From NCBI GenBank assembly GCA_038202885.1, contig JBBREP010000002.1, positions 1-64,000 of the forward strand: 64,000 nt of DNA. Direction: 5' to 3'. The notes under the pieces were generated by a model. The model was given only the letters and a program-made list of their open reading frames with translations. It searched no databases and was not told where the DNA came from. Origin of the DNA: JBBREP01 sp038202885 (GTDB lineage: Bacteria; Actinomycetota; Acidimicrobiia; IMCC26256; PALSA-610). Made by a program: the position numbers and the translations under genes. Shown one piece after another: positions 51,795-60,466 of this stretch. Every line of letters begins with the position of its first letter. The stretch's first letter is position 1.

Positions 51795-53126
51795 TTAGAC
51801 GATCCAGTTACCGTGGAAGCCGTACGGGACACGCCGTGGCAGGACGACCTCGGCGACGGCATCGCTGCTGAAATCCTGTGCGTCGAGCACGACGAGGTTC
51901 GTGTGATCACTCGAGTCGTCGTGCACGAGACCCATGCACCATCCACCGTCTTCGATCGTGCTGCGGTCGGGATCGGCGATGAACACGAACTCGCCCGGAT
52001 GGCGCCCGGCACCAAAGTCGTGGTCGGCGCGCTGACCGTTGACGAAGTCGTGCTTGAACAGTGTCGTGGCCGCGTATGGCATCGAGTCACCGACCCCCGA
52101 CGCGACCGTGTAGCCGTAACGGTGCATCGTTCCGAGCAACGACTCGTTCACGCGGCAGAACTCCTGTGGCGCGTCGTCGAGCATCTCCTGCTTGACGACG
52201 CCGGCGGTCAAATCGATCGTCCAACGCTCGAGCGTGAGCCGATCGGGCTTGGGCGCGGCGCCCGAACCGAGCGCGTTCATCTTCGGCACGTCGACGATGA
52301 TCGATCCGTCGCCGGTCTCGTACGCGTTCATCGGGTGGAAGCAGTAACAGGTCTCGGTTTCGAACCACCGGATATCGGCGCCCGAACCGTCGCGGGGCAG
52401 CACGCCGACGCGCGCTGGGAACTCCGGCGCCCAGCGGAACGGAAAGCCGCGCGTGGCCACGAGTTCGAGGTCGAACACGTACGGCTGGTCGAAGAACAAC
52501 GCGTAGTGCTCGGTAATCGCGAAGTCGTGCATCGACACGGCGCGCGGCAAGTCGATCGGCACACTGCGCGTGACCGTGCCGTGCGCGTCGATGGTGTGGA
52601 AGTACACGAAGGGCGTGTCGAACCAATACGAGAAGGCGACCAGCTCGTTCGTGCGTGGATCGATCTTCGGATGCGCAGTCATCCCGTGTTCGAGGCGCCC
52701 GCCAGTAAAGCGGCCAAGCGTCTCGAGTTCGGGCGACAACTCGTAGGGGTGACAGCCCTCGGTGAGCGACAGGATCTTGCCGGCCCAGCCCACGACGTTC
52801 GTGTTGCTCGCGTCATACATCGGCTGCGCCGGACCGCCCACCCTCGGCTCGCCCATTGCGTCGGCGACTGCATCGGTGCGCACCCAGCGGTTGCGATACC
52901 AACTCGCCCGACCGTCGCGCAGCTCGACGCCGTGGATCATGCCGTCGCCCAGGAACCAGTGGTACGGCAACTGGGGCGTGCCATGCGGATTCGGGCCAGT
53001 GCGCAAGTAGCGGCCGGTGAGCGCTTCGGGCAGCCGGCCGATAACCGCAAGGTCGGTGGCGGTGATCTCATCGGCGACGGGTGCGTAGTTGCCGGCGAGG
53101 AACGGATTCGATGCTGTCATCATCAT
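51795..53126 (-). CDS. carotenoid cleavage oxygenase
   Basis: A 443-residue member of the carotenoid/stilbene oxygenase family. The four iron-binding histidines are visible: H152 (GMTAHPKID), H200 (VSMHDFAI), H264 (CFHPMNAYE) and H438 (YGFHGNW). N-terminal RTGPNP and WFLGDGMIHGVEL are family hallmarks. It cleaves a double bond of carotenoids, apocarotenoids or lignin-like stilbenes. Three ATGs in a row begin at 53126, with no clear ribosome site; the mRNA may be nearly leaderless. A palindrome lies 8 bases upstream. Confidence 0.92.
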   Translation of the reverse strand: MMMTASNPFLAGNYAPVADEITATDLAVIGRLPEALTGRYLRTGPNPHGTPQLPYHWFLGDGMIHGVELRDGRASWYRNRWVRTDAVADAMGEPRVGGPAQPMYDASNTNVVGWAGKILSLTEGCHPYELSPELETLGRFTGGRLEHGMTAHPKIDPRTNELVAFSYWFDTPFVYFHTIDAHGTVTRSVPIDLPRAVSMHDFAITEHYALFFDQPYVFDLELVATRGFPFRWAPEFPARVGVLPRDGSGADIRWFETETCYCFHPMNAYETGDGSIIVDVPKMNALGSGAAPKPDRLTLERWTIDLTAGVVKQEMLDDAPQEFCRVNESLLGTMHRYGYTVASGVGDSMPYAATTLFKHDFVNGQRADHDFGAGRHPGEFVFIADPDRSTIEDGGWCMGLVHDDSSDHTNLVVLDAQDFSSDAVAEVVLPRRVPYGFHGNWIV

Positions 53127-53133
53127 ACCGTCA

Positions 53134-53154
53134 CCGTATAACACCGTTATACGG
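53134..53154. promoter_or_regulatory. palindromic operator at the carotenoid oxygenase promoter
   Basis: CCGTATAAC-ACC-GTTATACGG, 9-bp perfect arms, 8 bases before the first ATG. It includes TATA-type sequence that could be the -10 element, so a bound repressor (TetR-like in size) would block transcription directly. The rest of the 149-base gap to the ECF genes (53127-53275) shows nothing else. Confidence 0.7.
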
Positions 53155-53275
53155 CCGTCAACCCAGCTTTGGCGGCCAGTGCGCCTTCGTCGACATCGCC
53201 GAGGTCGCACCTATCCTGATCGACGCGCCGTCCCGCGCTGATCGAGGGTGCTGGTCGTCGCATCTGCCGGAGGAG

Positions 53276-54406
53276 ATGCTGAGACTGATGGGCACGCCCC
53301 GGCTGCACGCGCTCACGTGGACGGTCTGGATGATCAGCGCGGCCGTGTGCGTGCAGCTCGCGCCGAGCCCCGTGTACGTCACCGTCGTGATCCTCGTCGC
53401 AGTCTTGCTCGTCGAACTCCACGGGCGTCGCACCGCGCTCGCGCGTGCGTTTCCGTTGATGATCGCGCTCGCCAGCGCATTCGGCATCGTGCGGGTGCTC
53501 ATCACCGCCCTCAGCACGCATGGCACTGGCGACGTCGTGCTGCTGACGGTGCCGCTGCGAGGCACGCTCCCCGACTGGCTCGGTGGCTTCACGGTGGGCG
53601 GCACGATCGAGCGCGGACCGGTGTTGCAGTCGCTCGCCGATGCCTACGCGGTCGTCGGCTTCGTCACGGTGTTCGCGGCATGGAACGCGGTCGTGTCGCA
53701 CCATGAGGTGCTGCGCTCGGTCCCGCGCGCGTTCCACGAACCGGCACTTGTCGTGACCGTCGCGATCGCCTTTGTGCCATCGACGATCAGTGCGGTACGC
53801 GACGTGCGCCTCGCCGAACGAGCACGCTGCGGCACCGCCCCCCGACGACGGGGCCAGCTTCGACGGCTCGTGCTGCCGGTCTTCGAAGGCGGGATCGAAC
53901 GCGCCATCGCGCTTGCTGAATCGATGGACTCGCGCGGGCTCGGGCACGGACGCGCCGGGCGGGCCGAGACCGCCGCCGGGTGGTGCACGTTTGCGGCGCT
54001 CGTCGCGTTCTCCGGCGGCTTCGTCGCGCTCGTGAGCAATGCGAGCGGCGCGGCCGCAATCGCGTTCGCCGCCGGTTTTGCTGCGTTCGTTGCCGCCATC
54101 GCCGTCGCCTCACGCGCCCACCGGCGCGTGCGCTACCGGCCCCGGAGGATCACGACGACCGACGTCGTGATGATGCTCGGCTCGGTCGCGACCGTCAGCG
54201 CAACTGCGTTCGTCGCCGCCCATCGACAGGCGACCTTGCACTGGACGTCGTTCGCACCGCTACACGCGCCGACGGTCGACTTCCTGCTGGTCGCCATGCT
54301 GGCCACCCTGGCGCTCCCGGCGATCACGGCCGTGTCGGCCCGCACCACGATGGCGACCAGCGGGGTCGTCGGTGGTCATGTCGGAGGCCCCGCATGGGAA
54401 CGCTGA
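53276..54406 (+). CDS. ecfT: ECF transporter transmembrane (T) component
   Basis: A 376-residue membrane protein (ATG 53288 is also possible; AGGAG lies near both). It begins 'GTPRLHALTWTVWMISA', the usual EcfT opening, and has several membrane helices, SHHEVLRSVPRAFHEPALVVTVAIAFVP and the coupling motif ALAESMDSRGLG (A-R-G type). The T component joins ATPases to the substrate-binding S component. Its 3' end overlaps the ATPase gene by 13 bases. Residues ~300-376 add extra helices compared with short EcfT proteins. Confidence 0.87.
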   Translation: MLRLMGTPRLHALTWTVWMISAAVCVQLAPSPVYVTVVILVAVLLVELHGRRTALARAFPLMIALASAFGIVRVLITALSTHGTGDVVLLTVPLRGTLPDWLGGFTVGGTIERGPVLQSLADAYAVVGFVTVFAAWNAVVSHHEVLRSVPRAFHEPALVVTVAIAFVPSTISAVRDVRLAERARCGTAPRRRGQLRRLVLPVFEGGIERAIALAESMDSRGLGHGRAGRAETAAGWCTFAALVAFSGGFVALVSNASGAAAIAFAAGFAAFVAAIAVASRAHRRVRYRPRRITTTDVVMMLGSVATVSATAFVAAHRQATLHWTSFAPLHAPTVDFLLVAMLATLALPAITAVSARTTMATSGVVGGHVGGPAWER

Positions 54407-55995
54407 ACTACGAGTCGGTTCGTTACGCCTATGGCGACGCGCCGGCTGACGCGCTCAACGGCATCGATCTGCACATTGGCCACGGTGAGTTCGTGCTCGT
54501 CGTTGGTGGCTCGGGCTCGGGCAAAAGCACGCTCCTGCGGGCCGCGAACGGCATCGTCCCGCATCTCACCGGAGGGACGTTCGCAGGCACTGTCACTGTC
54601 GGCGGGCGATCGACGCGAGAGCACGCGCCGCGGATGCTGGCCGACGTCGTCGGCTTTGTTCATCAAGACCCCGAGTCGCAGTTCGTCGTCGACCACGTCG
54701 AGACCGACATCGCGTTCGTGGTCGAAAACCTCGGCTTCGATGCCGCAACGATGCGCCGCCGAGTCGAAGAGGCGCTCGACGCGCTCGCCATCGCACACCT
54801 GCGCGACCGCGAGCCGAGCACCCTGTCGGGTGGCGAGCGCCAGCGCGTCGCGATCGCGGGCGCGCTCGCGGCCGCGCCGTCGCTGCTTGTGCTCGACGAG
54901 CCGACGAGCCAACTCGATCCGCAGGGTGCCGACGACGTGCTCGGCGCGCTCGCGCGCCTCAACGCCGACCTCGGCACGACGGTGATGGTCGCCGAGCACC
55001 GCCTCGATCGGACCGCGCCGCTCGCCGATCGCTGTGTCGTGTTGGAACAGGGTCGGCTCCGTGTCGACAACACGCCCGAGGTCGCACTCGCCGACTACGA
55101 CGGCGCGCCGACGGTGCTCCAACTCGCGCGGGCGCTCGGATGGTCGAGCCTCCCGCTCACGGTGAAGCACGCCCGCCAACTCGCGGCCGACGTCCTGGCC
55201 ACACGGAGCATTCCGAGCGCGGTCGATGCCGCGCTCGGATCGGCGCCCGGCCCCACGCTCGTGCACGCCAGCGGCGTCGGGGTGCAGTACGGCGCCCGCA
55301 ACGCGCTACGCGACGTCGACGCGGGCCTCGCCGCGGGCGAGGTCGTCGCGCTGCTCGGGCGCAACGGATCGGGCAAGAGCACGCTGCTACGCGTGCTCGG
55401 CGGGCTCCAACGCAGCACCGGTCGGCTCGAGTCCGCTCCCGGCGTGCGCGTCGCGTATGTGCCCCAGGATCCGAACGCGCTCTTGTCGGCGCCGACGGTG
55501 CGCGCCGAAGTGCACGCCACGCTCCGCCTGCTCGACCGCGCCACGGCCCGTGCCGCCGGTGGCATCGAAGCCGCGGCGCTGTGGATCGACCGACTCCAAC
55601 TCCACGATCTCGCCGAGCGCCACCCCCGTTCCCTGTCGGGCGGCGAGCGCCAACGGCTCGCCATTGCGGCGGTCGCGGTCAGCGGTGCGCAGGTGCTCTT
55701 GCTCGACGAACCGACGCGTGGGATGGACGCAACGTCGCGCCGCGCCCTCGAACGTGCCGTGCGCGAACACGCGGCGCAGGGTGGCGCAGTCATGCTCGCG
55801 ACGCACGACGTCGAACTGGCCGCCCGGGTGGCCACCCGCGTGGTGGTACTTGGTGACGGCGAGGTGGTGGCCGACGGCCCGGCCCGCAGCGTGCTCGCCG
55901 GTTCGTTGTTCGCCCCCCAGACGCTACGCGTGCTGCCACCGCTGCTGACCGTCGAAGAGGCCGCGGCGTGGGCCGCGGTCGAGGTCGTGCGATGA
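54394..55995 (+). CDS. ECF transporter fused ATP-binding proteins (A-A')
   Basis: A 533-residue double ATPase with GGAGG 6 bases before the ATG. Domain 1: Walker A GGSGSGKST (38-46), QDPESQ Q-loop (91-96), signature LSGGERQR (144-151), Walker B LLVLDEP. Domain 2: GRNGSGKST (322-330), QDPNA, LSGGERQR, VLLLDEP and ATHDVELAAR. Fused EcfA1-A2 proteins are usual in actinobacteria. The S-component gene overlaps its stop (ATGA). Confidence 0.92.
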   Translation: MGTLNYESVRYAYGDAPADALNGIDLHIGHGEFVLVVGGSGSGKSTLLRAANGIVPHLTGGTFAGTVTVGGRSTREHAPRMLADVVGFVHQDPESQFVVDHVETDIAFVVENLGFDAATMRRRVEEALDALAIAHLRDREPSTLSGGERQRVAIAGALAAAPSLLVLDEPTSQLDPQGADDVLGALARLNADLGTTVMVAEHRLDRTAPLADRCVVLEQGRLRVDNTPEVALADYDGAPTVLQLARALGWSSLPLTVKHARQLAADVLATRSIPSAVDAALGSAPGPTLVHASGVGVQYGARNALRDVDAGLAAGEVVALLGRNGSGKSTLLRVLGGLQRSTGRLESAPGVRVAYVPQDPNALLSAPTVRAEVHATLRLLDRATARAAGGIEAAALWIDRLQLHDLAERHPRSLSGGERQRLAIAAVAVSGAQVLLLDEPTRGMDATSRRALERAVREHAAQGGAVMLATHDVELAARVATRVVVLGDGEVVADGPARSVLAGSLFAPQTLRVLPPLLTVEEAAAWAAVEVVR

Positions 55996-56804
55996 GCGCG
56001 ACGTTCGCTGATGCGGCCCGACGGCCGGGAGTACAGCTGCGCACGAAGGCCGTGTATTCGCTCACGGCGATCATCGGCTGCGTCGCGTTCGCGTGGCCGT
56101 TCTGGTTGCACAACGACGCGCTCGTGGGTCACGACCACGCGGGTGACGCGTGGCTCTGGGCCAGCCTGCTCGGCATCGTCGTGGTGGGCGCCGTGCTCCT
56201 CGAAGTCGCGCAGGGCACCATGAACGGGGCCACGATCGCGGTGCTCGGGGTGCTCGCCAGCATGAACGGCCTGCTCCGCCTCCTCGACCTGCCCAACGGC
56301 GGCAACGCCATGTTCTTTCTCACGGTGCTCGCGGGCGCGGCGCTCGGCCCCCGGCGTGGCCTGTTGCTCGGGATCACTGCGATGGCAGCGTCGGCGGTCA
56401 TCACCGCAGGCATCGGCCCTTGGTTGCCCTATCAGATGTTGGGCCTCGGCGCGATGGGCGCCGCCGCGGGCGCGGTCGGCAGCGCACTGCGGCAGCGCTC
56501 GATCCGCACCCAAGTCCTCGCGCTCGCCGCGTTCTCCTGGTGCGCCGCGTTCGGCTATGGCGCGCTGATGAACCTGTGGACATGGCCGTTGTTCCGCGAC
56601 GGCAGCCCACTGTCGTACGCGCCCGGCCTTGGCGTTGCCACCACGTTGCGCCACTACTGGTCGTTCTACGTCGCAACCTCGTTCGCCTGGGACGCCGCTG
56701 GCGCGCTCGTCAACGTGATACTCGTGCTGGCGCTCGGTGCGCCGATCCTGCGCAGCTTGCACCGGATCAGCCATCGACTGTCGCCCTCTACTGTGTGGGT
56801 GTGA
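55992..56804 (+). CDS. ECF transporter substrate-specific (S) component
   Basis: A 270-residue membrane protein with six to seven helices: AVYSLTAIIGCVAFAWPFWL, LLGIVVVGAVLLEVAQG, FFLTVLAGAALGPRRGLLLGITAMAASAVITAGIGPWLPYQMLGLGAMGAAAGAVG, SWCAAFGYGALMNLWTWPLF, FAWDAAGALVNVILVLALGAPILRSL. The Ala/Gly-rich 'GPRRG...G...A.....G.G.W.PYQM.G' part is the EcfS binding core. The vitamin is unknown; a cobalamin- or other vitamin-type substrate is possible, not shown. A crotonase gene overlaps its stop (GTGA). Confidence 0.85.
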   Translation: MSATFADAARRPGVQLRTKAVYSLTAIIGCVAFAWPFWLHNDALVGHDHAGDAWLWASLLGIVVVGAVLLEVAQGTMNGATIAVLGVLASMNGLLRLLDLPNGGNAMFFLTVLAGAALGPRRGLLLGITAMAASAVITAGIGPWLPYQMLGLGAMGAAAGAVGSALRQRSIRTQVLALAAFSWCAAFGYGALMNLWTWPLFRDGSPLSYAPGLGVATTLRHYWSFYVATSFAWDAAGALVNVILVLALGAPILRSLHRISHRLSPSTVWV

Positions 56805-57613
56805 ACGACGCACTCGTTACAGTCACCGACAACTCCACGGACGGCGAAGTAGCGAACGGTTCGACGCCAGTCGTGCGCGTGGCGCTGAACGACCCGAGTC
56901 GGCGCAACCCGCTCTCGTCAGAGATGATGCGCGCGCTCATCGACGCGTTGCGTCACGTCGACGGCACCGATGCCCGAGTCGTCGTGCTGGGCGGCAACGG
57001 GCCGGCGTTCAGCGCCGGCCACGACCTCAGCGAGATCGCCGCGCATCGCAACGAGTACTTCTACACGACGCTGTTTGCCACATGCGTCGAGTTGATGGCC
57101 ACGATTCACGAGATCCGCCAGCCTGTCATCGCGAGCGTCCACGGCGTCGCGACCGCGGCCGGGTGTCAACTCGTGGCCGGTTGCGACCTTGCGGTGTGCG
57201 CCGACACGGCGCGCTTCGCCACACCGGGCGTGAACATCGGTTTGTTCTGCAGCACTCCGATGGTGCCACTCACGCGCGCGATCGGGCGCAAACGCAGCAT
57301 GGAAATGCTCCTCACGGGCGAAATGATCGATGCGCACGCGGCGCTCGACTGGGGCCTCGTCAACCAGGTGGTTCCGCCCGCCGAACTCGACGGTGCAGTG
57401 CGCACGCTCGCGGCGCGCATCGCGCAGGCGAGCCCCGACGTGGTGGCGCTCGGCAAGCGCGCCTTTTGGCAGCAGCTCGACGCTTCGGAGCGTGACGCCT
57501 ATGCGCAGACTGCCCCCGTGATGGTGGGCAACGCGATGCTCGACGATGCGCGTGAAGGGATCGACGCGTTCCTGGAGAAGCGCGCGCCGCGCTGGCCGTC
57601 GGCATCGGCGTGA
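56801..57613 (+). CDS. enoyl-CoA hydratase/isomerase (ECHDC3-like)
   Basis: A 270-residue crotonase. 'VVRVALNDPSRRNPLSSEMMRALIDAL' and FSAGHDLSEIAAHRNEYF (first oxyanion loop) match the ECHDC3 group; HGVATAAGCQLVAGCDLAVCADTARFATPGVNIGLFCSTPMVPLTRAIG carries the second loop and active-site region, without the usual paired Glu residues, so hydratase activity is doubtful. It overlaps both the ECF S gene (GTGA) and the MFS gene (GTGA), so five genes form one tight unit. Confidence 0.88.
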   Translation: MNDALVTVTDNSTDGEVANGSTPVVRVALNDPSRRNPLSSEMMRALIDALRHVDGTDARVVVLGGNGPAFSAGHDLSEIAAHRNEYFYTTLFATCVELMATIHEIRQPVIASVHGVATAAGCQLVAGCDLAVCADTARFATPGVNIGLFCSTPMVPLTRAIGRKRSMEMLLTGEMIDAHAALDWGLVNQVVPPAELDGAVRTLAARIAQASPDVVALGKRAFWQQLDASERDAYAQTAPVMVGNAMLDDAREGIDAFLEKRAPRWPSASA

Positions 57614-58926
57614 CCGCGCCTGACACGCGAACCACCACTGGCGGCTCCGATGCCCCCGTGGCTCATGTTTCGTCGTTCGCGCCACTGCACCATCGCGTGT
57701 TCGCGTTCGTGTGGACCGGCTCACTCGTGTCGAACGTCGGCACATGGATGCAGACGGCCGCGCTCGGCTACTACGTCGCCGACCGCACCTCATCGGCAAT
57801 CTGGCCCGCGCTGATCGCGGCGGCCGAATTCGCGCCGACCGCGTTGCTCGCGCCGATTGGCGGCGCCCTCGCCGACCGCATGTCGCGTCGCGCCCTGTTC
57901 ATGACCGGCACGGCCGTGCAGGGCACGTTCGCCATGGTGCTGGCGATTCTGTTCATGGGTGGTCGCCACCCGGGCGCGCCGGTCATCGCGGTGTACGCCC
58001 TGATCAACGGGAGCACGTGGGCGCTCGCATTTCCGTCGTTTCAGGCAATCCTCCCCGAGCTTGTCGAACCAGAAGAACTGCCCGCGGCGATCGGCCTCAG
58101 CGCCGCGCAATGGAACCTGGGCCGGGTCATCGGGCCGGTCATCGGCACCACGATCTACGCGACCACCGGCGACACGCCGCTGTGGGTGCTCGCCACGAAC
58201 GCCGCCACCTTTCTGGCCGTGCTGTTGGCCCTCACCACCGTGACGGTGCCGCCGCCGGCGGTCGTCACGATGTCGATCCGGGCGTCGATCGCACAGGGTT
58301 TCCGTTTCGTGCGCGGCGACCCTGGTCTGCGGGTCAGCGTGTCGGCGCTGTGCCTCAATACCGTGCTGATCGCACCGTTCATCGGGCTCATCCCCGCGTT
58401 CGTGGTGAAAGTACTGCACGAAAAGAGCGGCGCCGTCGGCTGGTTGATCTTTGCCCAAGGGCTCGGTGCGGTCGTCACTGGCATGTCGTTCGGATGGTTG
58501 AGCGCGCGCGTCGGTGTGCACAAGCTGATGGTGCGCGCGATGGTGGCGCTGCCGTTCGCAGTCGCCGCGTACGCATCGACGCCGAACCTCGTGTTCGCGG
58601 CGGTCGCACTGTTCGTCGTCGGTCTGCTCTACTTCGCCGCGCTCACGAGCTTCACAACCGTCGCGAACTTGCGCGCGCCAAGGGAATACCGCGGCCGGGT
58701 GCTGTCGGTGAACAACGTCGTGCTGGGCACGCTCTACCCGATCGGCATCATTGCCCAGGGCGCGCTCGCCGACCGGCTCAACGTACGCAGCGTCACCATC
58801 GGCGGCGCCGCGATCGCGCTCGTGGTGTACGCGCTCGTGCGCGTGCGCAGCCCAGGTTTCACCAATGCGATCGACGCGCCGCTCGACCCTCGCGTGATCG
58901 TCGCGCCGAGCGCTCTCGATCGGTGA
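57610..58926 (+). CDS. MFS transporter (EntS/MFS_3-like exporter)
   Basis: A 438-residue, 12-helix major facilitator. Start 'FAPLHHRVFAFVWTGSLVSNVGTWMQTAALGYYVADRTSS', motif A 'GGALADRMSRRALFMTG', 'GSTWALAFPSFQAILPELVEPEELPAAIGLSAAQWNLGRVIGPVIG' and GRVLSVNNVVLGTLYPIG are those of MFS_3 exporters. The cargo is unknown. It overlaps the crotonase by 4 bases; its 3' end overlaps a convergent gene by 68 bases. Confidence 0.9.
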   Translation: MTAPDTRTTTGGSDAPVAHVSSFAPLHHRVFAFVWTGSLVSNVGTWMQTAALGYYVADRTSSAIWPALIAAAEFAPTALLAPIGGALADRMSRRALFMTGTAVQGTFAMVLAILFMGGRHPGAPVIAVYALINGSTWALAFPSFQAILPELVEPEELPAAIGLSAAQWNLGRVIGPVIGTTIYATTGDTPLWVLATNAATFLAVLLALTTVTVPPPAVVTMSIRASIAQGFRFVRGDPGLRVSVSALCLNTVLIAPFIGLIPAFVVKVLHEKSGAVGWLIFAQGLGAVVTGMSFGWLSARVGVHKLMVRAMVALPFAVAAYASTPNLVFAAVALFVVGLLYFAALTSFTTVANLRAPREYRGRVLSVNNVVLGTLYPIGIIAQGALADRLNVRSVTIGGAAIALVVYALVRVRSPGFTNAIDAPLDPRVIVAPSALDR

Positions 58927-59377
58927 CCACGAGCGCCGCCGCGGCACCGGCCCAAAACAGGGTGGCGCACGCGACCTCGACGCCCCAGCGCACCCCGAGC
59001 ACCGTCGGGTCGAGCACGGCGTCGATTGCGACCGCGGCCAGGAAACTCATCGAGCACACCAACGCCGCGAGTAGCCCGCGCCGCAGCCGCAGGTAGAGGC
59101 CCACCACAGCAACGAGGGCCGCAGCCCAAAACACGGTCCCGACGATCTGTGCGTACCAACTCGTATCGAGATCCGGTCGTCGACCCACCGGTGCCACCAG
59201 CCAACCGACTGTGCAGCAGACGATCGCACCGACGACCACCGTCAACGCGACATCGGTCGGGACCTCGGCCTGGCCCGGCCGGGCGCGCTCGCGGGAGTGT
59301 TCGACCCGCTCGGCAACGGCACGGACGCTGGGCGATTGCTCGTCGGCGCGACGAAGCGGCAACGTCAGCGCTCGCAC
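58859..59377 (-). CDS. hypothetical four-helix membrane protein
   Basis: A frame of about 172 residues from GTG 59377; the start is uncertain and shorter forms are possible. It has four hydrophobic stretches: VALTVVVGAIVCCTVGWLVA, IVGTVFWAAALVAVVGLYL, GLLAALVCSMSFLAAVAIDA, VEVACATLFWAGAAAALVV, then a basic tail. No family recognised. It overlaps the MFS gene by 68 bases on the other strand. The 202 bases to the next gene (59378-59579) hold small GC hairpins and no clear gene. Confidence 0.6.
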   Translation of the reverse strand: MRALTLPLRRADEQSPSVRAVAERVEHSRERARPGQAEVPTDVALTVVVGAIVCCTVGWLVAPVGRRPDLDTSWYAQIVGTVFWAAALVAVVGLYLRLRRGLLAALVCSMSFLAAVAIDAVLDPTVLGVRWGVEVACATLFWAGAAAALVVTDRERSARRSREGRAARRSHW

Positions 59378-59579
59378 ACGCGATCGGTGGTGATGGTCGG
59401 CCGCCACACTGTGTTGTCGAGCACAACCGCACCCACCTGGAGCCAAAGGTTGAGGGCGTCTCCGCCCCCGCTCGCCTTCGGCTCGCGCCCCCAGGGGCTC
59501 GCGCGGATACCGTCGCTGTCCGCAGTGCGCGCCCGCCTGGGCGTCACGAACCAGGAAATGTGACGAAGGGATGGGCCCG

Positions 59580-60347
59580 ATGGCGATCGTCGAGCGAGAA
59601 CGGCGCGGGCACGTGGAGATCCTCCGGCTGAACCGCCCGGAGGCCAAAAACGCAGTCAGCCCTGAGCTGAGCGTGGCGATGGCCGAGGCCCTCGATGCCG
59701 TCGAGGGCGACGCCGACGTGCGGGCCGTCGTCGTCACCGGCACGGGCGACGTGTTCTGCGCCGGGGCCGACCTCAAGGTGGTCGCAGCCGGGCGCGGCGG
59801 CGACATCGCCAAGGCCAAGGGCGGATTTGGCGGCCTGGTCACCCGTGACTTTCCCAAGCCCGTCATCGCGGCGGTGCAGGGCCCGGCGCTGGCCGGCGGG
59901 TTCGAGCTGGTGCTGGCCTGCGACCTCGTCGTGGCCGCCGACGACGCCCGTTTCGGGATCCCCGAGGCCACACGAGGCCTCATCGCCGCCGCCGGCGGGC
60001 TGATCCGACTGCCCAAGCGGGTGCCGCTGGCGCTGGCGCTCGAGTTGGCGATGACCGGCGACCCCATCACCGCGAAGCGGGCCCACGAGTTGGGCCTCGT
60101 GAACCGCCTCGTGCCCAAGGCTGAGGTACTCGACGCCGCCGTGGCGCTGGCCGAGCGCATCGGCGAGAACTCCCCGATCGCCGTGCGGCTGTCCCGCAAG
60201 CTCGTGCGGGAGGCTGCCGAGGTCAACGAGGCCGAGGGCTGGCGGCTCACCAATACCTATGCCCTCGAGGTCTTCGGCAGCGGCGACGCCGTCGAAGGTT
60301 CGATGGCCTTTGCCGAAAAGCGCACGCCCACCTGGAAGTCCACGTAA
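59580..60347 (+). CDS. enoyl-CoA hydratase (crotonase)
   Basis: A 255-residue crotonase from ATG 59580 (AAGGG 9 bases upstream; ATG 59571 lacks spacing). First oxyanion loop CAGADLKVVAAG, second GPALAGGFELVLACDLVVAADDARFGIPEATRGLIAAAGGLIRLP; the Glu of PEATRG is a likely catalytic residue, while the other active-site Glu of classic hydratases is not clear. Codon choice is richer in CTG and GCC, poorer in CTC and GCG, than neighbours. This, with the odd GC-hairpin lead, hints at a different origin. The 65-nt palindrome starts 2 bases after its stop. Confidence 0.88.
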   Translation: MAIVERERRGHVEILRLNRPEAKNAVSPELSVAMAEALDAVEGDADVRAVVVTGTGDVFCAGADLKVVAAGRGGDIAKAKGGFGGLVTRDFPKPVIAAVQGPALAGGFELVLACDLVVAADDARFGIPEATRGLIAAAGGLIRLPKRVPLALALELAMTGDPITAKRAHELGLVNRLVPKAEVLDAAVALAERIGENSPIAVRLSRKLVREAAEVNEAEGWRLTNTYALEVFGSGDAVEGSMAFAEKRTPTWKST

Positions 60348-60348
60348 C

Positions 60349-60413
60349 CCCCCACAACCGGTTTTCCTCTGCACCACGCGGCGTGTAGCGCCGTCGGGTG
60401 CAATCAGACCGCG
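60349..60413 (+). repeat. 65-nt palindromic element, copy C
   Basis: Stem 60370-60383 with 60389-60402 (three-base internal mismatch), loop TGTAG; flanks CCGGTTTTCCTC and AATCAGAC. Same length and layout as copies at 4271 and 31926. It starts just after the crotonase stop and ends 27 bases before the MerR operator. Confidence 0.9.
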
Positions 60414-60440
60414 CGTGGAGAGCCCCCGCTGCGAATCGTG

Positions 60441-60460
60441 GGAGTGATCACTCCTACAAT
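60441..60460 (+). promoter_or_regulatory. palindromic operator and -10 box of the merR-like gene
   Basis: GGAGTGATCACTCC (60441-60454), a perfect 14-bp palindrome, is followed at once by TACAAT (60455-60460), a good -10 hexamer. The ATG is 7 bases after it, so the transcript is probably leaderless. The operator covers the spacer, the place where MerR proteins bind. Confidence 0.75.
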
Positions 60461-60466
60461 CAGGCG

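Noticed and set aside
59378..59579. Additional gene between the four-helix protein and the crotonase
   Set aside because: Only short frames with Arg/Pro-rich translations and small GC hairpins.
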